From Rhynchopus euleeides (taxonomy: Eukaryota > Euglenozoa > Diplonemea > Diplonemida > Diplonemidae), in contig OY723289.1 of assembly GCA_963210315.1 (NCBI GenBank), positions 992,001 through 1,056,000 on the forward strand: 64,000 bases of DNA, in the 5' to 3' direction. This document shows, piece after piece, positions 50,047 to 59,183 of this stretch (positions within the stretch are counted from its first letter, which is position 1; each line of letters begins with the position of its first letter). The position numbers and the translations under genes are program-made. Below the pieces are notes generated by a model that was given only the letters and a program-made list of their open reading frames with translations, searched no databases and was not told the DNA's origin.

Positions 50047-50416
50047 ATGGCTGCCAGACGTTTGGCCGCCGAAACGATAAGTATGGTGAGTGTAGGGTCC
50101 AACGTTGCACCGGCTTGGGGAGGTGGGGGGGATGCTTACGTTAAGCAGGACACTTGTTGTGAAGGCAGCACAAGGCGTGTTGAGGGGCGCGCCCGGATGG
50201 GCCGTGTGTGCTGTTCCATGTCACCTGATGGGGGCAGCACCCAGGGTCATCCGGTCTGCATGCGCCTCCAGCACACCGCTTCTCCCTCCTCAAGCATGTT
50301 ATTTGCGCTCTTCTGCAGGACACTTCGGGCACCCCTGCCACATATATCTGTGCGCAGTGGCCCAAAAGCTGGCCGTCTTTGTAGATCAGCACCTTGCTTG
50401 TCGAGACAGCTTTTAA
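50047..50416 (+). CDS. Candidate two-exon 43-aa protein
   Basis: ATG at 50047. Exon 50047-50080 ends at a GTATGG donor; exon 50319-50416 follows a CTCTTCTGCAG acceptor. The phase-1 join gives a 43-aa product starting MAARRLAAETI, basic and amphipathic at the N-terminus, with a TAA at 50414-50416. The intron (238 bp) matches the style of the certain introns here. A pyrimidine-rich stretch ending in AG lies a few bases before the ATG. There is no homologue I recognise, and a chance arrangement is quite possible. Confidence 0.25.
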
Positions 50417-50880
50417 AGTTCAGTGTGTTGCAGAGGAAATTGCTTCGCACGACAAACACGTTTATTGAATTATCTCAAAAAAAATCCATCAGCCAAATAA
50501 CAGAGACGGAGCCGAGCAGCAGAAAATATTACGGGCAAGCCCATAATATCGACCGTTATCTGGTGTGACATGCACGGGGTAGACTCTGTTGCATACCCTT
50601 TGTGGAGGGTGTGTGCAGACGGATGTCGTTCAATACGGCCCTCGTGGATACATAATATGTCGCATTTCAACAGCCAGATGGAAGAAGAGGCACGGGGAGA
50701 CGGGGTCAGTAACCAGGAAAATAACCAAGATCCAAAAACACAACGACAAACACCTCCCCCGAGCCCCCCGCCCACCCCACCCAGCCCCGACTCGCCTGGT
50801 GGTTTCTGAGAGCAGCTGAAGCTGTCCTTCGCGTTGTGCCGGTTCAGCTCAAAGGAGAACCTTAGCTCTGTGCCACACCC
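50417..50880. other. Spacer upstream of the FACT subunit gene
   Basis: No exon for the missing SSRP1 N-terminal domain could be found here. A C-rich tract lies near 50755-50795, and two AGs (after GTGCCGGTTCAG and AACCTTAG) precede the ATG at 50881. Confidence 0.45.
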
Positions 50881-52340
50881 ATGCACCCATCCAGCAGAGG
50901 ACGGTCTGCCGGCATGTCTAACACGGGCGTGACATGGGGGGAGCCCAAGGTTGTTGGGGGGAAGTTCGAGCTTCAGGATGACGCTGGGAAGGCCATCATT
51001 GAGGTATGGCGCACAGGGGGACTGTCCACGGGGAAACAGCTTGCTCGCTTTGTCACACTTTCTGGGGGCGGGGGAGGGAGTGGCCTCGACACACGATGAT
51101 TGTGTGCCAATGGATGCGTCCGTGCCTTTCATCAACAGCCCCTTCTTTGCTTCTGCTGTGGACCGCCGCCACCACCACCTATCACCACCTCACCCTCCCC
51201 TCTGCCTCTTCTTCTCAGCTTCCGAAGAAGGCCATCAAGCGCGTTCACAACACGAAGATCGACATCCAGCTGGAGCTGGCGGGAAAGCCCGAGTCTGGGA
51301 TGGTGTACAGCAGCGAGGTCAAGCTGCACTGCCCGAAGAAGGCCACCCTTGAGGATGACGAGGTCCCCCTGATCACCAGCACGGTGAAAAGCCTGCAGGA
51401 GATGACGAAGGGTGGGGGCGAGGAACTGGGTGAGATCGTGTGCGAGGTCACGGACCTGACCTTCCTCGCGCCGCACGGCATGTTCTCTCTGCGCATCCAC
51501 GCCAAGCATCTGGCGATCCAGGGGAGGACGCGTGGCAGCGCTATGAAGCAGGAGTGGGTTGTGCCCCTGTCGAACCTTCTCGGGGCCTATCTGCTGGACA
51601 ACCCGCGCGAAGTCGGGTCGAAGTGGCTCGTTCTGAGCCTGGGGACTCCCCTCAAGCACGGCAACATTAGCTTCCAGCACATCTCCCTGAACATCACCGA
51701 CACGGTGCTCACGACGCCGATGCGCCTCAACCTTGACATCCTCTCGGAGGAGAAGCGGTCGGCAACCGCAAAGGACGGGTCCCTCCTTGTCACGGAGGAG
51801 ATGGGCGGGCTCCTGACTGACGTGCTCCCAAAGATCCTGAAGTGCGTCTCTGGCGTTGCCATGGTGACCTTCGCGCAGGATGAGAACCCGATTGCGTGCT
51901 CTACAAAGTACGGCAAGGGCGGGTTCCTGTTCCTGATGAAGAAGATTGTTATGTACGTGCCGAACCCCCCGCAGCCCATCCGGCTCGACAGCATCAAGGA
52001 GGTTGTGTTTGAAGGTGTTGGGGAAGGGTTTGGGACCGTCACAATTAACTTCATCTTTGAGAAGGCGTCGACGATTTCCTACCAGGGTATTGACAAGGCG
52101 GAGGTGCCGGGCCTCGTGGAGTACTTCGAGATGAAGGACCGGACCGTCAAGGGGCTGGAGGCGGTGAAGCTCACTGCGTTGGATGATGACGATGACATCT
52201 CTGCAGGATCCCTCGCAGATGACGACGACGGATACGACGGCCTCGATGCCGCAGATGATGACGAGGATGAGGGCGCAAAGAAGCCGAAGCGCAAAAGGGA
52301 TGACGACAAGGAGAAGAAGTCCAAGAAGTCCAAGCGTTAG
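50881..52340 (+). CDS. FACT complex small subunit (SSRP1/Pob3-like), N-terminally short
   Basis: The exons are 50881-51003 and 51219-52340 (phase 0; intron GTATGG...CTCAG, 215 bp), giving 414 aa. A second in-frame ATG is at 50914. The protein starts at the block GVTWGEPKVVGGKFEL, which matches GWNWGTVK-like sequence about 100 residues into SSRP1/Pob3. It continues through the middle tandem-PH histone-binding module (EVTDLTFLAPHGMFSLRIHAKHLAIQG; MVTFAQDENPIACSTKYGKGGFLFL). It ends in an acidic tract (DDDDDISAGSLADDDD) and a basic KSKKSKR tail. No HMG box is present, as in yeast Pob3. FACT loosens nucleosomes during transcription and replication. The N-terminal PH domain that pairs with Spt16 is missing or encoded elsewhere. 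Confidence 0.85.
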
Positions 52341-54408
52341 GTTCTGGATGGCTTTGCTGTGGTGGTGGTGGGTGGGGACGTCTTCCCGCCGAACCGCCTC
52401 CCTGGGTGTGGACCAACGGTCTGCTGGACTTCCTCTGGCACACTGTCTTGCTAGCCCATTATCCGCGCTCATCAGTGCCGATTTGACCCCTCTCTCTGGC
52501 TCCGAGCGAGGCGTAACCTGCACAGGTTGGTGTGCTGAGGGAGGTTGTCTCGGCATGAGGTGTTTGGATGTCTCCGCAACACAAACAGAACGTATTCACG
52601 TGTGTCCGCGTGCAACAGGGTGATGGGGGTCCTGCACCGATGGAGAAGCCTGGGTCTGAACAACGCACACACACAACGGCACTCCCGGCAATGTTTCTTC
52701 CCTGTTTTTATTTTCCACCCCCCCCCCCCCACCCCCAGTTCAAGCAAGGGTCGTTGCAAGCCAGGTGTGTACCGCGTAGGACTCGGTCTTGTTGTCGGTT
52801 TGCAACTATGCCCCCGCCCCCCCCGTTGACCCGCGTGCATCGACCCACGAGGACCCATCCCCTTTAGATTATTTTCCTTTTTTACCCACCGAATGGGTTG
52901 CCTTTGAGGGAGGGTAGGTGGGTGGTGGGAATCCCTCGGTGCCCAGTTTGGGGGGGGGGGAAGCAGGCCACGGCAGGGGAGAGTTCAATTTGACGACCCC
53001 CAATGGCGAAGCGATCCGGCCCCTTCAACAACCCCCCCCCCCTTCCCCCCCCCAGACCCCACACACTTCGTATTTTCATCTTTTTCCTTTCCGTGGTTCC
53101 TTTGGACGACTCTTCAGATTTGCTGCCAAGCGGCGTTCCGCCTGCGAGGCTGTTTTTTTTGAGGGTATTTTAGAGTGCTCTCATGTCCTGTCTCGCCCAT
53201 CCTGTGGGATTCTTCTGACCTGCGATACAGAGCCTCTCGCATCTAAGCTCAGGGGATTCACCACCTCAACACAGGGAAAGGAAGCAGCGGCGCTCCTTAG
53301 AGCTCCTCCTTGGCAACGCCAGGTGAACAGGACAAGAGCCCGATTCTCTTCACTACGAAGGTCAGACAAGCCACAACTGTCATGCAAGTCATGTCGAGTC
53401 ATTGGACAACCATGCCGCGCTCGGTGCGCACAGCACCATCTGTCAGCACCAGTCGTTTAGCAGTTGACCATATGCCTTGGGATGGGCTCGATGAAGAAGG
53501 GAAGGAGGTCTCTCGGTCTCTCCAGCCGATTGTGGAGTGAACAAAAGCGGATAATGTGGGTGGCCATACGCCACGCCGCTGGGAGGGTGTGTCGGAGGGG
53601 GTGTGGGTGCAGGGGGTAGAGCTCGAGTTGAACGAAGAACCAAGAGCACGGGAGGCCGGTGGGGTGGAGGGGTGGGGGGGGGGTGAGGCGAGGCGCTGCA
53701 TTTTTGGCATTATGGCAACGCAATGAGACGGGCGGCTTCTCCCCCCCGCCCCGGAAAATCCAGCGTCGAGGAGCAAGGGCCGAGAGCCAGCAGGAGGGGT
53801 GTGTGTGTCGGTTCTTCTGCAGGAACAGCGTCTTGCAAGATGCCGCACTGGCTGCGACTGCGAAACGTAGGGAGTCAAAATCCCAGGGTGGCGACGGCCT
53901 CGTAATGCAGCTCGGCTGTTCTGAAAAGGGATTGTTAGCGATATGCTAAATTTTGGAGATTTTTCCTCATTAAGAGCTCGACCGCTGATATCGGCCTTCG
54001 CGGGAACACTGTGGGGAATGCAGGGAATTGGTGGAGTGAAAAAAAATCACTTCAGCTCTACCCTTCTTGCTCGAGGAAGGGATTCCATACTTGCAAGACA
54101 GACTTATCATTGAAGTCGCGGAGGGAGGATGTCCTGTTCATCCACGCAAGAACACGTGCGCTGAGGAGTGTTTCCCTGCGCGGGCTGCTTGCTGTTCTCG
54201 AACTGTGAAGACAGTTCCACCTTGCACGGAAGCAGAGACAGGGGATTCGTCGGCAGACAGCCCAACAGAGGACTAACTGGTGAGGAGCTGTTCTGGCAAG
54301 CAGGACGGCCACCTTGCGGGTATTGGGCGGAGTATTCAATCCCGTCCGGCTCGGTCTCAAGCAACCCATTCACCACCACACCACAGGCTCAGTTGCTCTC
54401 CACACACA
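52341..54408. other. 2-kb intergenic region
   Basis: C runs near 52719-52730 and 53030-53050, G runs near 52950 and 53675. No gene recognised. This upstream region of the second Cys-rich gene shares nothing with that of the first copy. Confidence 0.5.
54385..54386 (+). promoter_or_regulatory. Putative trans-splice acceptor AG
   Basis: CACCACCACACCACAG ends 22 bases before the ATG at 54409. Another AG lies six bases on. Confidence 0.4.
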
Positions 54409-57400
54409 ATGTTGAACAAGATTGTCTTTGCGGCCGCTGTGCTGTGTGCAGGTGCACAGGCACAGCTGCCTGACGGGAAGACCCACTCCTGTGCCGCAGT
54501 CTCGTGCTTTGTCGGATCTACATGCAAGGAACACCCCGTGCACGGCGCACGTTGCGTCAAGCAGGGTGTTGTCGGGTGTGACCAGCTGCGTTGCGCTGTC
54601 TGCGAAGAGGCATTCGACGGCACTGGCGTGTGCAAGCCTGTCGACGGGATTGTTCCTCCTCCTGTTCCTACCTCGTGTGCCGCAGTGTCGTGTTTTAAGG
54701 ACTCCACATGCAAGGTGCACCCCGTGCACGGCGCGCGTTGCGTGAAGAACGGCGTTGTCGGCTGCGACCTGCTGCGTTGTGCTGCCTGCGAGGAGACGTT
54801 CGATGGCACTGGTGTGTGCAAGCCTGTCGAGGGTATTGACGCGATCGTGCCTGTCCCCGTCCCTACCTCGTGTGCCGCAGTTTCGTGTTTCAAGGATTCC
54901 ACATGCAAGGTGCACCCCGTGCACGGCGCACGTTGCGTGAAGAACGACGTTGTCGGGTGTGACCAGCTGCGTTGCGCCGTCTGCGAGGAGACGTTCGACG
55001 GCACTGGCGTGTGCAAGCCTGTTGACGGGATCGTGCCTGCACCTGTCCCTACCTCGTGTGCCGCAGTGTCTTGCGACCAGTACTCCACCTGCAAGGTGCA
55101 CCCCGTGCACGGCGCACGTTGCGTGAAGAACGACGTTGTCGGTTGCGACCAGCTGCGTTGCGCTGTTTGCGAGGAGACGTTCGACGACACTGGCGTGTGC
55201 AAGCCTGTCGAGGAGATCGTGCCTGCACCTGTCCCTACCTCGTGTGCCGCAGTGTCTTGCTACCAGGACTCCACATGCAAGGTGCACCCCGTGCACGGCG
55301 CACGCTGCGTGAAGAACGACGTTGTCGGTTGCGACCAGCTGCGTTGCGCCGTCTGCGAGGAGACGTTCGACGGCACTGGTGTGTGCAAGCCTGTTGACGG
55401 GATCGTGCCCGCACCTGTCCCTACCTCGTGTGCAGCAGTGTCGTGTTTCAAGGACTCCACCTGCAAGGTGCATCCCGTGCACGGCGCACGTTGCGTGAAG
55501 AACGACGTTGTCGGTTGCGACAGGCTGCGTTGTGCTGTTTGCGAGGAGTCGTTCGACGGCACTGGCGTGTGCAAGCCTGTTGGCGGGATTGTGGCTGCAC
55601 CTGTCCCTACCTCGTGTGCCGCAGTGTCTTGCTACCAGGACTCCACCTGCAAGGTGCACCCCGTGCACGGCGCACGTTGCGTGAAGAACGACGTTGTCGG
55701 TTGCGACCTTCTGCGTTGTGCTGCCTGCGAGGAAACGTTCGACGGCACTGGTGTGTGCACGCCTGTTAACGGTATTGACACGATCGTGCCTGTCCCCGTC
55801 CCTACCTCGTGTGCCGCAGTGTCGTGTTTTAAGGACTCCACATGCAAGGTGCACCCCGTGCACGGCGCGCGTTGCGTGAAGAACGACGTTGTCGGGTGTG
55901 ACCAGCTGCGTTGCGCTGTCTGCGAGGAGACGTTCGACGGCACTGGCGTGTGCAAGCCTGTCGAGGAGATCGTGCCTGTTCCCGTCCCTACCTCGTGTGC
56001 CGCAGTCTCGTGCCTCGTCGGATCCACATGCAAGGTGCACCCCGTGCACGGCGCACGCTGCGTGAAAAACGACATTGTCGGGTGTGACCAGCTGCGTTGC
56101 GCTGTCTGCGAGGAGGCATTCGACGGCACTGGCGTGTGCAAGCCTGTTGACGGGATTATTCCTGCACCTGTCCCTACCTCGTGTGCAGCAGTGTCGTGTT
56201 TCAAGGACTCCACCTGCAAGGTGCATCCCGTGCACGGCGCACGTTGCGTGAAGAACGACGTTGTCGGTTGCGACCTTCTGCGTTGTGCTGCCTGCGAGGA
56301 GACGTTCGACGGCACTGGCGTGTGCACGCCTGTTAGCGGTATTGACGCGATCGTGCCTGTCCCCGTCCCTACCTCGTGTGCCGCAGTCTCGTGTCTCGTC
56401 GGATCCACATGCAAGGTGCACCCCGTGCACGGAGCGCGCTGCGTGAAGAACGACGTCGTCGGGTGTGACCAGCTGCGTTGCGCTGTCTGCGAGGAGACGT
56501 TCGACGGCACTGGCGTGTGCAAGCCTGTTGGTGGGATCGTGCCTGCACCTGTCCCGACCTCCTGTGCAGCAGTGTCCTGTTTCAAGGATTCCACATGCAA
56601 GGTGCACCCCGTGCACGGCGCACGCTGTGTGAAGAACGACGTTGTCGGGTGTGTCCAGCTGCGCTGTGCTGTCTGCGAGGAGACGTTCGACGGCACTGGC
56701 GTGTGCAAGCCTGTTGGCGGGATTATTCCTCCTCCCGTCCCTACCTCGTGTGCCGCAGTGTCGTGCCCCACAGGGTTCACATGCGAGATCGACGCGGTTC
56801 TCGGGGCACGCTGCGTGGAGGCGGAGACTGACGCGTGTGCAGCTGTGACGTGCCCTGTGGAGACGCGGTGCTTTGCGGTCGGGGATGTGGGGCTGTGCCT
56901 GCCCTCGTGGGTGCACCCGCGCGGGTGTGCAGCGCTGCAGTGCCGTGCAGGGTTCGAGTGCCGCGAGGTGCTCGGGTGGGGCTACTGCAGGAGGGCTTGA
57001 CTTACGAACCCTCCACCTGCGCAGCAGTGACGTGCCCGACTGCACACACCTGCAAGGTGCTCCCTCCGTCGACGAGACCCCTCCTCCACTTCCACTTCCT
57101 GTTCCCGTCCCGACCTCCTCGTGTGCCGCAGTGCCACAGTGTCACAGTGCTGCAAAGGAGCAAGGCTGCTGACCAGACCCCTCGTGTCGGTGTGTGAGGG
57201 GCTGCCAAGGCGCCGTTGTTGTTGTGCTGTGTTGTGTTGTGATGTGCTGTGGTGGTGTGTCAGTGTTCTGAAGCGGTAGACCCGGGACGTGCTGTGTGCC
57301 ACCCACTGCTGCCACTGGCGGTGGTGTGAGCCACTGCGTCACTGGAATAGACCGGGGGCACGAAGCTGTGCCTCGTCAGACCCTGCGTGCAGCACGCTGT

Positions 57401-58039
57401 GTGTGGCGTGCTGCCTTGCCCTTCCTGCTTCCCAGCCCCTCTTGCCCTGTGCTGCCACCACACGACGCTGACTGCGAAGTCCGTCCCTTCCTGCTGGCCC
57501 ACGGTGCAATCCTCCGACTGACAAACACACCTCCCACCCACTCCCACCCTACCCCACACAAGCCCCTTCCACCTCCCACAACCCTGCCCTTGTGCATGTC
57601 TGCAGTGTGCTTGTCTTGTCTTCTTTGTTCTTGCACCATGTATGCTCACACCACACACTGCGCACCGCGTTCACGAAATGATGACATCGCTTTCACAATG
57701 GTTCATCCCGGTCCGAGACATGTCTGTCAGGGACGAGGTGTAGCGAGCTGGCTGATCGGAATGCATTGCGTGTGGCGCACAGGACAGCACATCATGTCAC
57801 AGCCACAACAACGACAAACAACACAGCAAAAGCGCCTTCTGCCGCGGGTGTCGACCAAACCCATTTCCTGTGTGGCAGCAGGTCTTCGTGCTGAGGTGAG
57901 ACACACACTATTTTGTGATTCTAATGCACACTCCTGTAGAACCCTCGTCACTGCACAGCAACCACTCTTTACTAATTGCACGGCGACACTGCCCACGCAC
58001 CGTGCAATACCAAGGGAGTGGGAGACCTCACAGCCTCTC
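54404..58039 (+). repeat. Segmental duplication, copy 2
   Basis: Partner of 26918-29968. It is longer by about 590 bp, mainly because of three extra coding repeats. Similarity stops sharply after AGCCTCTC at 58039. Confidence 0.9.
54409..57000 (+). CDS. Secreted Cys-rich tandem-repeat protein, 12 units (copy 2)
   Basis: 863 aa from the ATG at 54409, chosen because it starts the same signal peptide (MLNKIVFAAAVLCAGAQA) as copy 1; an in-frame ATG at 54280 would bury it. Twelve repeats of the eight-Cys unit follow, then the same divergent Cys-rich end (GCAALQCRAGFECREVLGWG). Unit order can be aligned to copy 1 with three extra units in the middle, so the two genes differ by repeat gain or loss. 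One unit has an unusual GCVQLRC for GCDQLRC. As in copy 1, the minus strand is also open over most of the gene, a by-product of the repeated codon pattern. Function unknown; secretion is supported by the signal peptide. Confidence 0.9.
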   Translation: MLNKIVFAAAVLCAGAQAQLPDGKTHSCAAVSCFVGSTCKEHPVHGARCVKQGVVGCDQLRCAVCEEAFDGTGVCKPVDGIVPPPVPTSCAAVSCFKDSTCKVHPVHGARCVKNGVVGCDLLRCAACEETFDGTGVCKPVEGIDAIVPVPVPTSCAAVSCFKDSTCKVHPVHGARCVKNDVVGCDQLRCAVCEETFDGTGVCKPVDGIVPAPVPTSCAAVSCDQYSTCKVHPVHGARCVKNDVVGCDQLRCAVCEETFDDTGVCKPVEEIVPAPVPTSCAAVSCYQDSTCKVHPVHGARCVKNDVVGCDQLRCAVCEETFDGTGVCKPVDGIVPAPVPTSCAAVSCFKDSTCKVHPVHGARCVKNDVVGCDRLRCAVCEESFDGTGVCKPVGGIVAAPVPTSCAAVSCYQDSTCKVHPVHGARCVKNDVVGCDLLRCAACEETFDGTGVCTPVNGIDTIVPVPVPTSCAAVSCFKDSTCKVHPVHGARCVKNDVVGCDQLRCAVCEETFDGTGVCKPVEEIVPVPVPTSCAAVSCLVGSTCKVHPVHGARCVKNDIVGCDQLRCAVCEEAFDGTGVCKPVDGIIPAPVPTSCAAVSCFKDSTCKVHPVHGARCVKNDVVGCDLLRCAACEETFDGTGVCTPVSGIDAIVPVPVPTSCAAVSCLVGSTCKVHPVHGARCVKNDVVGCDQLRCAVCEETFDGTGVCKPVGGIVPAPVPTSCAAVSCFKDSTCKVHPVHGARCVKNDVVGCVQLRCAVCEETFDGTGVCKPVGGIIPPPVPTSCAAVSCPTGFTCEIDAVLGARCVEAETDACAAVTCPVETRCFAVGDVGLCLPSWVHPRGCAALQCRAGFECREVLGWGYCRRA

Positions 58040-58286
58040 CATGGACGTTATCAGTGAGCCTTTGTCGTTTCAGTCAGTCCACCCTGCTTCCCACCGCACC
58101 ACGCTCATCACATTGTCACACCCCCTCACACCAGGAGCACTTCGCGACCCTCCGCGACACACTACCCCTGTTATCTTTCTTTTGGTGCTCCACCAACCCT
58201 ATCCCTAGCGCACTCCCAAACCCGCACACGAGCCCCTGCTTCCCTCCCCTCCTTCTTGGACCCCCTCCTACTTGGCCGCCCTTACA
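57001..58286. other. Shared 3' flank and spacer
   Basis: 57001-57180 contains the out-of-frame repeat-like tail (STCAAVTCPTAHTC, then a frame change caused by 11 extra bases relative to copy 1). Sequence up to 58039 matches the flank of copy 1. 58040-58286 is unique, C/T-rich and precedes the kinase gene. Confidence 0.5.
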
Positions 58287-59183
58287 ATGCACGCGGCAAT
58301 GCAGGCCAACCCGCCGAAGTCCGTTTTCGGCTACCAGGTGGGCAAGCCTGTCGGTGCAGGCATCGGTGGTCAGGTCTTCATGGGATTCGACAAGAAGGGC
58401 AAGAAGGTCGCCATCAAGTTTGCGCCGATGGGCGACTACATGGCATTGGCGGAGGTGGATGTCTACCGGTCCCTCAAGGCGCAGAGTAAGAAGGGTGCGC
58501 AGGGCTTCCCCCGCCTGCACTGGTACGGCCACACGGGAGGGTATTCCGTGCTGGTGATGGACTACCTGGACACCAACGTCGCGCATCTGAGAGCCAACCG
58601 CCCTCTCCGTGGCGCCAGTGTTCTGGAGGTCGGGCGCCAGGTGCTGCGCCGCCTGCGCACGCTCCATGCTGCGAAGTTCATCCACAGCGACCTGAAGCCG
58701 GAGAACATCATGGTCTCGGGGCACACTGTGTTCCTGATCGACTTCGGCCTCAGCAAGGCCTTCGTCGACCCCATCACCAACGAGCATGTCAAGGAAGCAG
58801 ACGGGTTTGAGGACTTCAGCGGCTCCCCGAACTTCGCATCGATCAACGCACACCGCGGCACTGGGCTCTCGCGCAGAGATGACCTGGAATCCCTGGTGTA
58901 CGTGCTCATCCATATGTACCGTGGGTCACTGCCGTGGGAGAAGGAATGGCACGGCAGCGTGGACCGGGCTGGGCTTGCCACTGTGGCAGCCATGAAGGCT
59001 TCCACCGACCCGGCGGACCTGTGCAAGGGTACCCCCCAGGTGATCCGGAACCTGCTGGATTACTCGCGGTCCCTCTGCTTCAGCGAGGACCCCGACTACG
59101 ACCTCATCGACTCTTGGTTCACATCTGACCTCCTCAAGCTCCCCGAAACCGCGACGGCACTGCAGTGGAATGCGAAGCTGTGA
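58287..59183 (+). CDS. CK1-family protein kinase
   Basis: 298 aa from the ATG at 58287. The glycine loop is VGAGIGGQVFMG (residues 22-33), with the ATP lysine in VAIKF (residue 44), the catalytic loop HSDLKPEN (133-140) and DFGLSK (152-157). The activation segment ends NFASINAHRG..LSRRDDLESLVYVL, the CK1-type replacement for the APE motif, near residue 190. The HRD Arg is Ser (HSD), normal for CK1/VRK-type kinases. It is little more than a bare kinase domain, without the usual C-terminal regulatory tail. Substrates cannot be predicted. A VRK/TTBK-like relative is the main alternative. Confidence 0.9.
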   Translation: MHAAMQANPPKSVFGYQVGKPVGAGIGGQVFMGFDKKGKKVAIKFAPMGDYMALAEVDVYRSLKAQSKKGAQGFPRLHWYGHTGGYSVLVMDYLDTNVAHLRANRPLRGASVLEVGRQVLRRLRTLHAAKFIHSDLKPENIMVSGHTVFLIDFGLSKAFVDPITNEHVKEADGFEDFSGSPNFASINAHRGTGLSRRDDLESLVYVLIHMYRGSLPWEKEWHGSVDRAGLATVAAMKASTDPADLCKGTPQVIRNLLDYSRSLCFSEDPDYDLIDSWFTSDLLKLPETATALQWNAKL

